DNA of 64,000 nucleotides from positions 24,882,057 to 24,946,056 of the forward strand of contig OY978527.1 of the NCBI GenBank assembly GCA_963854835.1. Reading direction: 5' to 3'. Under the pieces are notes generated by a model. It did not search any database and was not told the DNA's origin. It saw nothing but the letters and a program-made list of their open reading frames with translations. A program made the position numbers and the translations under genes. The stretch's first letter is position 1, and every line of letters starts with the position of its first letter. The DNA is from Megamerina dolium (taxonomy: Eukaryota > Arthropoda > Insecta > Diptera > Megamerinidae). Shown in pieces: positions 45,082-55,375 of the stretch.

Positions 45082-45729
45082 TATGTTCTCACAGTTTGCG
45101 CATGAAAATATGAAGTCATGAAGCTGAAACTTGGTTCGTACAATTATATTTATTGATTAACCAAGCTTCAAAATAGCCGTAATCGGGATAAAAATAACGC
45201 TTGCTTCCCGTACAAAAGTACCTTTTCAATTGTTATTTTCACAATTTGCTGCCGACAAAAGACAAATATTTAGCTGAAACTTGGCACTATCATATTATTT
45301 ACTTACTAATGTACATCTTGGAGAATGGCGCAAACGGATGAATACTATATATAGCTTCGATACAAAAATTTGCACCCTTTTTCATGGTTTCACATTTTGC
45401 GCATGAAATATAAAGCTATTAGACTGAAATTCATATAAGATTTATTTTCCAACAAACATGAAAATACTAAAATTTTCTAAAAATAGCCCACTTAAAGGAA
45501 AAACAATGGTTTTCATATAGAGCCTATTTTGGTGAATATAAAAAACGAAAAATTATTTCTCGCTAACGCTGAAATAAGTCGTGGCTCAAGGCCAAGTTGA
45601 AATTTGCGATCGAAATTACTCAATAAATGCTCAGAATTTTCTACACTATAGGTATAGAAAAAAAGTATTTTTAATATATTTTCAGTGATATATAACATTT
45701 TGAGTATTTTAAAAGTTAAAATCAACATA
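45082..45729. other. Spacer with degenerate short repeats
   Basis: Phrases like CACAGTTTGCGCATGAAAATA (45090, here cut to its start), ACAATTTGCTGCCGACAAAA (45240) and CACATTTTGCGCATGAAATA (45388) are each followed by GCTGAAACTTGG or a variant. Three diverged units, about 150 bp apart, belong to an unidentified non-coding repeat. No gene is seen. Confidence 0.45.
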
Positions 45730-47105
45730 TTTTTTTTTCCATATATTTATTGATAAATTGTATCGTTCTTATTTGGAAATTTACAATTTATATTCAAATC
45801 TTAAAAAACTATTATAATAGCAATATGTGGAATAACATTTTATGACCTACTACAAAAAATCACAAAGCAAAGATTTACAATTTACATCTGGATTTTTTTT
45901 AATTATGTTGACATAAGAATCTCTTTAATCTATTCATTATAGAAGCCATAAGCAGCTGTTTCGCTTTAGGAATTGGATGAAGTTATAGACTGTGGGAATT
46001 TGAAGGTCATTGTGAATGTGTATGCCCAGGGATTTGTCTGAGCAATTTATTTTGCACTCTCAGAATTTTTTCTACATTTGTAGAACAGGCTGAACTCCAC
46101 AGCTCAAAGCCATAGCACTAAATAGGTTTTATGATGGCATTATATATCAGGACTTTGTTAGGTAAACTGAGCTTAGAGTTTTTATTAATTAGCCAAAAGA
46201 GTTGCTGAGACTTTATTTTTATTTGTAGTCTTTTGCTCTCTATGTATTTAATCCATGTTAGTCTTCTATCAAAATCGATTCCAAGGTGATATGATGATGA
46301 TCAAGATGATGTTATTCAACTTCACAGGGGGACACGGCTCTTTTCACAGAGTGAAAGTGACGTGGACGCTCTTTGCTTCATTTAATTTGATGTGGCAGTT
46401 TGCAAGCCACTTTTCAAGGAGATCTAAATGGGCGGACAGACTTCTGGATGCCCTTATATGATCATTATGTGAACAGAGGATAGCAGTATCATCTGCGGAA
46501 GTAGAAACTACATGAGTCGAATGCAGTGGAAGATCAGCAGTATATGTCAAATATAGGAATGGTCTTAGAACACACCCTTGAGGAACTCCAGCCATTATAT
46601 CAACTTCTCTTGATGTAAAAGAATTGTAATTTAATTTAAATTTCCGGCAAAGTAAATAAGAACTGAAGAGCTTGTGAGTATTTTCTGGGAGATATTGCGT
46701 AATCTTATACATTAGGCCCTTGTGCCACACTTTATCAAAAGCTTGGGCTACATCCAAGAATATTGCAGAGCAGAAGAAATGCGGTGTTAATTTCTTTGGC
46801 GATACTATGCACTTGTTCAATAGTGCCATGACCTTTTCTAAAGCCAAATTGGTGAATCGGTATAACCTTATTTTGTGTAACAATTGGCATGAATAGCAGC
46901 ATTTTATCTAATATTTTGAAAAATGAGGTAGAAGACTGATAGGTATATGATGACGGCGCAGTTGGGTCTTTTCCAGGCTTAGAAACCATTATTATTTTTG
47001 AGATCTTCCATTATTTTGGGAAGTAGCCATAACGAAGAATACCGTTAAAAATCACCGTAAGAAACTAAGTAGCTATGTCAGGTAGTTGTTGAATCATTTT
47101 ACTCA
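45730..47105 (-). mobile_element. Jockey-like LINE fragment (copy J5)
   Basis: Minus-strand, 5'-truncated. The T run at 45729-45738 marks the poly(A) end, and the copy stops at a TA tract near 47110. It is a more diverged subfamily than J2 and J3. Confidence 0.78.
46344..46989 (-). pseudogene. J5 reverse transcriptase, broken
   Basis: Two overlapping frames, 46989-46735 and 46883-46344. They contain VSKPGKDPTAPSSYTYQSST (fingers, eroded), IHQFGFRKGHGTIEQVHSIA, AIFLDVAQAFDKVWHKGLMY (motif A intact), AGVPQGCVLRPFLYL (the usual VLGP is VLRP), and TSADDTAILCSHND at the active site (FADD is SADD). The pair of Asp residues is kept. A frameshift after GTIEQ and the missing endonuclease make it inactive. 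The C-terminal thumb is only traceable in pieces toward 45960. Confidence 0.82.
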
Positions 47106-47111
47106 AAATAT

Positions 47112-47112
47112 T

Positions 47113-47173
<61 letters not shown>
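47112..47173. repeat. (TA)n microsatellite
   Basis: A TA run between LINE J5 and a SINE tail half. Confidence 0.95.
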
Positions 47174-48795
<1,622 letters not shown>

Positions 48796-48852
48796 GGTTT
48801 GAATTCACACGAACTGCTTCTTTGACGGCGTTATAACGTAAAATAATAGGAG

Positions 48853-50029
48853 TTTGAACTCTCTGAGGAGATGAAATATTTGGGAGTAATTCTGGATAAA
48901 ACTCTTATTTGGAACAACCATTTATCATACATCACGAACAAAGCCCTGAGGGCAACCTTCGCTTGCCAAAGGCTGTATGGTAAAACATGTGGACTACGAC
49001 CTAAAATGATGGCGTGGTCTTACAAAACTGTAATAGTACCAATGGTAACCTATGCCTCGCTGGCATGGTGGCCGAAGGTAAATCAAATTGGGACTCAGAT
49101 GGTCCTTTACAAGCTTCATCGAATAGCCTAAGAATAATCACAGGTCTCAATCCTCTACATCTTGTGGTTAAGGGAACAGCAACCAGTGCAGCCGTAAGGC
49201 TTTCTAACTCTATTCACCTGAAAGAAGGTAATCTAAAAGGGCACATTAAGATTCTAGACGTAGTCTGGAATTCACCGGGCCTCACAGTCTTTGACAAGAT
49301 GGATAAAAAATTTATATTCTCTAAACCCTTGAAGTGATCATTCACGATCGTTCAGGGTGGAGAAACAACGAAATATTTCTAAAACAGGGCTCACAGCTAT
49401 GGTACACTGATGGGTCCAAAATGGAAGATGGCAGTGCTGGAGCGGGAATTGTAGGATCAAATTTCCGGAAGGCAATTACAATGGGGAAAACAGCTTTCAT
49501 TTTTCAGGCGGAGATCCACGCCTTAGAGCTATCTGCCAGAGAATGTCTACGAAGGGGCACCCGACGAACCAACATATGCATTCTATCGGACAGTCAGGCA
49601 GCTCTAAAATCACTAATGAATTTCTCATTCCAATCTAAGTTGGTTTAGGAATGCTTTGAACTCCTCAATACCTTAGCAAAGAGGAACTCTGTGACTCTAA
49701 TATGGGTACCGGGACACGAGGGGCATGCAAGCAATGAAATGTCAGAATTACTGGCCAAAAAGGGCGCAGACACTCCTTTCATAGGCCCAGAACCCTTCTG
49801 CGGGGTAAACAGTAGCTTCATAAACAACTTAATATGTGAAAAGGAAAAAGTAGTCTAACCGATTACTGGAGAGCCCAAACAGGCATGCGGCAGTCGAAAA
49901 GATTCATTGACCCTAAACATATTAAGGCAGATACTATCTTGAACCTCAGCAGAAAAGACATCAAACTGTACACTGAACTACTAACAGGTCATTGTAAACT
50001 TAATTATCACATGATGAAAATGGGTGTGG
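48853..50029 (+). pseudogene. K3 LINE: RT end and RNase H
   Basis: FELSEEMKYLGVILDKTLIW and KTCGLRPKMMAWSYKTVIVP are the RT connection and thumb, eroded from KYLGV onward by one shift near 49130. RNase H has LWYTDGSKMEDGSAGAGIVG (Asp), FIFQAEIHALELSA (Glu), ILSDSQAALKSL (Asp) and WVPGHEGHASNEMSELLA (final His/Asp region with Asn-Glu in place of Asn-Glu-Lys-Ala). TAG at 49648 and at 49857 interrupt the frame. It continues after the RTE insert at 53370. Confidence 0.85.
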
Positions 50030-53000
50030 GTGGTCTGGTGGTGTTTTCGCAAGGTAACGTGTCTAACTGCCTCAACTGGGTGGGGCTAGCGCAATCCTTG
50101 TTTAACTCATCGCAAGTCAACTCGCTGGCTGTCATGTAGTTTGATCTGAGCGCTATGTGATGATACCTTAATTTGTTAATGAGGGGTAATCATATAGCTT
50201 GCTCTGCTTACTATGTGACGGCGCTTTCATTATTATTAATGGGGGCCCTCCATGTGGCGACCACCGGGCAACGTCTTCCTGGCACCCGCTGGGAGGCGGC
50301 TGAAGTGAGTGGCGAAAATCTCCTCGGTTAGAGGTTGTGCGTTGGGTTTGGGACCCGCCACATAAAAAACCCCCCCAATGAAAAAAACAAATATGCCTCG
50401 GATAAGGACTACCGCTTTTGTTGATGACCCCCGCAAACGAAAAAAGGACAATGATTTACGGATATGCACCTGGAATGTCCGGTCCCTTTATAGGGAGGGT
50501 GCCTCTATCCAGCTGGTTGATGTCCTCGAACAATACAGAGCTGACATCACCGCTCTCCAGGAAATGCGATGGACAGGACAGCGCTGCTCCAAAAAGCGTC
50601 CTGTGACATCTACTACAGTTGCCATGCTGAAAGGCACGAATTAGGATGTGGATTTTTGGTCAGCAAGAGACTACGACATCTTGTCTCACAGTTCACGCCT
50701 GTGAACGAACGGCTGGCCACAATCCGCATCAAGGCAAAATTTTTCAACATCATCCTTATATGTGCCCACGCTCCGACGGATGAGAAGGACAATGTGACCA
50801 AGGAGAGCTTCTTTCAGCGCCTCGAAGAAGCTTATGACCGCTGCCCCCGCCACGATATCAAAATCGTTCTTGGCGACTTTAATGCCAGGGTGGGCAAGGA
50901 AGGTACCTTTGGTCCAACTGTCGGAAAATTCAGCCTCCACCAGAACACCTCCGATAACGGAATGAGGCTGATCGACTTCGCCGCAGCACGAAATATGGTA
51001 ATTGGTGGTACCAGATTCCAGCATCTCGACAAAGCGACATGGCTGTCTCCAGATCATCGTACAAGAAACGAAATTGATCATGTGGTGATTGACGGAAGGC
51101 ATGCTTCCAGTGTGATGGACGTGAAATCGATCCGTGGTGCCAACATCGACTCGGATCACTACCTTGTTGCAGCTAAGGTGCGCACACGCTTATGTGTCGC
51201 ACATAACAAGAGAAGTCCCACACAGAGAAAGCTCGACGTCAGTAAGCTGCGATCACCAGAGACAGCAGGTGCATTTTCCACTCGACTATCGGATCTGCTT
51301 ATGCAGAACACTCCCCCACTTGATGATACATGCGCACGGTGGACACATATATCCCACTCCATGACTACTGCTGCCGAGGAGGTAATCGGTTACTACCGGC
51401 CTCTGAGGAATGAGTGGTATGATCAGGAGTGTCGCGACGCTACCGCAGAGAAAGACGCCGCCTACAGAAGAACCCTGCGTGCAGGCGCAACGCGAGCTGT
51501 TAAGGAGCGGTACAGAGAGAAAAGGAGTGCAGAGAGACGTATTTTCAGGCGCAAGAAGAGGGAGTTGAAAAGACGTGAGTGTGAGGAGATAGAGATGTGT
51601 ACCGACAAGAATGAGACTCGAAAATTCTTCGAAAAGATCAAGCGCCTAAGTGGAGGTTTAAATCCCGGAGCCTCTTCTTGTCGTGATGGAAATGGGAATC
51701 TGGTTACAGATGTCCAGAGTGTACTGAGCCTATGGAGGGAACACTTCTCCACGTTACTGAATGGCGATGCTACGAACAATTCCGCCAGTGGAGGAGATTG
51801 CCCGATAACCCCAATTACAGATGATGGTGTTGATGTTCCACCACCTGACTATGACGAGGTTGAAACGGCCATTTTAAGGCTGAAGAACAACAAAGCTGCA
51901 GGTGCTGATGGCCTGCCTGCCGAGTTGTTTAAGACCGGAGGCGATGAGCTGCTCACCCGCATGCACCAGCTCATAAGCAGAATATGGTCGGATGAAAGCA
52001 TGCCTGATGATTGGAGGCTCAGTGTTCTCTGTCCTGTACATAAAAAAGGAGACCCCACAATTTGCGCCAACTACCGTGGAATAAGTCTCCTGAGCATCGC
52101 ATACAAGGTTCTATCGAGCGTACTGTATGAAGCCTATGCTTAGCAACCTGATTGGACCTTATCAGTGTGGCTTCAGACCTGGTAAATCCACCATCGACCA
52201 GATTTTCACACTGCGCCAAATCCTGGAGAAGACCCAAGAAAAATAGATCGACACACACCACCTATTTGTTGATTATAAAGCCGCTTTCGACAGTCCGGTA
52301 AGGGATTACCTCTACGCAAAGCTCATTCGACTTTGTAGAATGACACTGCATAACTCCCGTTGTGCAGTGAAAATTGGGAAGGACCTCTCCGCACCGTTTA
52401 ATACCGAATGGGGTTTCAGACAAGGTGATTCGTTATCGTGCGACTTCTTCAATCTTATTATGGAGAAAATAATACGAGCTGCTGATCTACGACATAATGG
52501 CACTATCTTCAACAAAAGTGTCATGCTGTTAGCGTATGCCGACGATATTGACATAATCGGCATGAACACGCGAGCAGTCAGTGCAGCATTATCAGAGTTG
52601 GAAAGAGAGTCGCGTCGGATGGGTCTCACGGTGAACGAGGGCAAGACGAAGTATCTAGTGTCTACAAACAAAGAGTCCCGGCGTCTTGGACAACTCGTCA
52701 CTGTTGACAATTACACTTTCGAGGTGGTGAAAGACTTCGTCTATCTTGGAACCAGCATCAACAACTGTAATGACGTCAGTTAGGAGATCATGCGTAGGAT
52801 AACTCTTGCTAACAGGTGTTACTTTGGGCTGAGTAAGCAATTGAAAAGTCGAGCCCTCTCTCGAAGAACTAAAACTACACTCTTCAAGTCTCTCATCATG
52901 CCTGTCCTAACATATGGCGCTGAAGCCTGGACAATTTCCATCTCGGATGAGCGAATGCTTGGAGTTTTCGAGAGAAAAGTCCTACGCAAGATCTTTGGAC

Positions 53001-53355
53001 CTATTTGCGTTGGTGGCGAGTACTGAATAAGGTACAACCATGAGCTGTACGAGCTATATGCCGATATTGACATAGTAAAGCGCATCAAAATCCAGCGGCT
53101 GCGCTGGCTAGGTCATGTCGAGCGAATGGAAGAACACGCTCCAGCTAAGAAGGTGTTATATTCGGAACCCGCTGGAGGACGGCGCAGAAGAGGAAGACCA
53201 AACCTCCGGTGGAAAGACCAAGTACTGGAGAACCTGACGGCGCTTGGAATTTCTAACTGGCGCCAGCTAGCGAAGAACAGAGATGGATGGCGAAGCATGT
53301 TATTTTCGGCCTAAATCGATATTCGGTTGTTATGGCCACATAAGTAAGTAAGTAA
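50030..53355 (+). mobile_element. Complete RTE/BovB-like LINE
   Basis: A 3.33-kb element flanked by GAAAATGGGTGTGG at 50016-50029 and 53356-53369, so both ends are defined. The 5' leader is about 350 bp. The 3' end is a short GTAA-type tandem repeat (53339-53355) rather than poly(A), typical of RTE elements. One ORF family with endonuclease and RT, and no RNase H. It is nested in LINE K3, so it is the younger of the two. Confidence 0.92.
50378..53314 (+). pseudogene. RTE ORF: endonuclease and reverse transcriptase
   Basis: From the ATG at 50378: DLRICTWNVRSLYREGASIQ (first endonuclease motif), ITALQEMRWTGQ (Glu), then a frameshift at about 50580. The 524-codon frame to 52143 holds VLGDFNARVGKEG, IDHVVI and IDSDHYLVAAK (endonuclease end) and KNNKAAGADGLPAELF (RT entry). 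Another shift near 52130 leads to [27 protein letters not shown] (motif A), GFRQGDSLSC and AYADDIDIIG (active site, about 52535). The C-terminal QRLRWLGHVERMEEHAPAKK follows. TAG at 52244, TAG at 52781 and TGA at 53024 are added lesions. All catalytic residues are legible, so decay is limited to two shifts and three stops. Confidence 0.92.
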
Positions 53356-53369
53356 GAAAATGGGTGTGG

Positions 53370-53556
53370 TAAACAACGATCTTTGTCGACTCTGCCTTGA
53401 AGAGCAGGAAACAGCAGAACACGTTCTTTGCAATTGCCTAGCTGTGGCTAGACGTAGACTAAAACACCTAGGTAACGGATTCATAGTTCCCAGGGATCTA
53501 GTTAAAATCAATCCCACAGAAGCGACAAGAGTTATAAATAGTCTTGAGATCTGCTA
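53370..53556 (+). pseudogene. K3 LINE C-terminal Cys-His motif
   Basis: NNDLCRLCLEEQETAEHVLC followed by NCLAVARRRLKHLG is the closing zinc-binding motif of the K3 ORF2. It continues the residues HMMKMGV that end before the RTE insertion at 50029. The frame stops at 53556. Confidence 0.85.
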
Positions 53557-53625
53557 GTTATTAAATAGGCTGCACAAAAGATCTTCGGGTCGCGGTGCTT
53601 CATAGCCTTAATAATAATAATAATA

Positions 53626-54109
53626 TGCGGAATGGTGATAGTTGGTTGGAAATTTGTAATTTATGGGTTTGGATGAAATACACTTTTCAAGTGTTTGGTT
53701 AGAATACAGCGCGCGAGTTACATACTGTAACCAACGACAGCCACTTCCACCACCAAAACCAGAACGCAGCAACAACAACAACCAACAATAATAACTACAA
53801 TCAACAACAACTCCTGGTGCAACGACCCAATATAATAAGCATTTATTAAATTTATTTACTTTAGTTAAATAAGCATTTTATTAAATTCATTTTACTTTAG
53901 TTAATTAAGCATTTTCACTCTTACAAACTGTAAATTATGCATTTTGCTTATGTTTTCGCAACACAATCAATAATGCGTAATAAACATTTTTACTTGATAA
54001 TAACTAAAATCAATAAGATATAAATGTATGTATTTTCAGTTTGAACAGCAGTTGTAACTTAGAAGTAGAGAAGATAAAAGTAAATTTTAAGAAAATATAT
54101 TTTTTTTAT
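53626..54109. other. Unassigned spacer with a CAA-rich stretch
   Basis: A CAACAACAAC-type stretch lies at 53766-53815, followed by AT-rich sequence with a repeated GCATTTTATTAAATTCATTTTAC-like phrase (here about 53840-53915). No gene is recognised. Confidence 0.4.
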
Positions 54110-54800
54110 TAAGTTCTACGAATAAAACTTATAACTCGCGCCCTGGATCCATCAGCTTCTCTAAGTGGCGGTTAGTTATCTATGGGAGACTTAAATTTTT
54201 TCGCAGCTCTCCATAGAGAAAAATTATCTCCTTTTTGAGGGATAAGCCTTTCTAGGTATTCACTAACTGCTCGATTTCGATCTTCATCCAGTGCTTTTTT
54301 AAGAGCTTTTGTAGATTTGTTTAACTTCTGTTTCGCGTTTGGAGATCTGGTTCTTTACCATACTCGCCTAGCTTGCCTTTTGGTTCTTATGAGAATATCG
54401 ATATCGGATTGGAAAGTTATAATAGAGTTAGTTGAGTGGCTTTTCCTCTGAGTAGCCTCGGTCACTGCATCATTTAATGTTTTATTTAAAAGATCTACTG
54501 CATTATCTATTTCTAGTGGCGAACTAAGAGATAAATCGGTATTTATTTTTTCACTTACTTTATTTCTGAATGTCTTCCAATTTATGAACTGCTTGCTTTG
54601 GATATTAGTAATATTATTGAGTTTCGTTAATGTTATTAAAACCGAAGAATGATCCGATGAAAAATCAAAAGACGGTTTTACTGCCATGAATTTGTTTGTT
54701 GTCTGTCTGCCAGTAGGTTGAATGACCCGAAGAGATAACGTCTAGATCTCTTCCAAGAGCATTGTATAGTTGACGACCTTTAGGATAATATAAAAATATA
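54110..54800 (-). pseudogene. Jockey-like LINE endonuclease fragment (J6)
   Basis: Reading on the minus strand: PKGRQLYNALGRDLDVISSG and HSTYWQTDNKF (endonuclease middle), then FDFSSDHSSVLITLTKL (the SDH motif), then the linker NWKTFRNKVSEKIN and IDILIRTKRQARRVW. The part between YWQTD and the SDH motif is shortened by a deletion. RT is absent. It belongs to yet another Jockey-like subfamily. The gypsy-like LTR element inserted about 100 bp beyond it. Confidence 0.75.
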
Positions 54801-54908
54801 AAATTTTACAAATTTTTTAATCAATTTTTTTCCCAAAATAACCGTTATTGACCTATGGAAAATTTAAAACCGTATTCATATTCCTTCCCAATGGTGTATT
54901 AAACATAT

Positions 54909-55346
54909 TGTAACGAGTATCGATAGTTGATTACTCATCACTATTGTGACTGGCACTATTGGCAGCATCGAAACGAATGTCAACAAAAAGAAATGAGCGA
55001 TAACCAGAACAAGCCAACGAGAAAGGAAGAGAAGAATCTCGATAAAGGAAGATTCTGGGGTGTTGCCAACAGAGTATAAATAGAGCCAGTGTTGAGAATT
55101 GACAATCAATCTAATTCCAAACGTGATTGCGAAAACATTGATACAGAGGCAAAAGTTGCAAGTACATTTAAGTGTTATAGTAAATAGTTGATTGTAAACA
55201 GAGTTGATTGTAAATAGAGATTATTAAATAAATTGTTGCTGTATATAGTTGTATAAAATAAGTGTTGCAGTTATCATTAACAGAATCCAGTGATCGAACA
55301 AGGTAATTCAAATAGAATTAAACGTTCACAGAATAAAAACGTAACA
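54909..55346 (+). repeat. 5' LTR
   Basis: Begins TGTAACGAGTATCG and ends CGTAACA (TG...CA). A TATA box, TATAAATA, lies at 55075-55082 and AATAAA at 55227-55232. A short internal duplication, AGTTGATTGTAAA, sits at about 55184-55217. These elements fit promoter and RNA end signals. Confidence 0.93.
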
Positions 55347-55348
55347 AT

Positions 55349-55364
55349 TGGTGTCAGAAGTGGG
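55349..55364 (+). other. Primer-binding site (tRNA-Leu type)
   Basis: TGGTGTCAGAAGTGGG begins 2 nt after the 5' LTR. It is the exact complement of the CCA-ended 3' terminus of an insect tRNA-Leu as I know it (CCCACTTCTGACA plus CCA). Confidence 0.85.
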
Positions 55365-55375
55365 ATTCTGTAAAA

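Larger units (their letters stand above)
48853..53625 (+). mobile_element. RNase-H-type LINE (K3), interrupted by an RTE element
   Basis: A 5'-truncated plus-strand LINE in two parts, 48853-50029 and 53370-53625, ending in a (TAA)n-like tail (about 53609-53625). Such TAA tails are known for I-type LINEs. The RTE element at 50030-53355 splits it with a 14-bp duplication. Discounting the insert and one duplicate, the K3 frame reads straight across the junction. Confidence 0.88.

Noticed and set aside
50686..51159. 157-codon minus-strand frame
   Set aside because: Antisense shadow of the RTE endonuclease frame, which has clear motifs on the plus strand.
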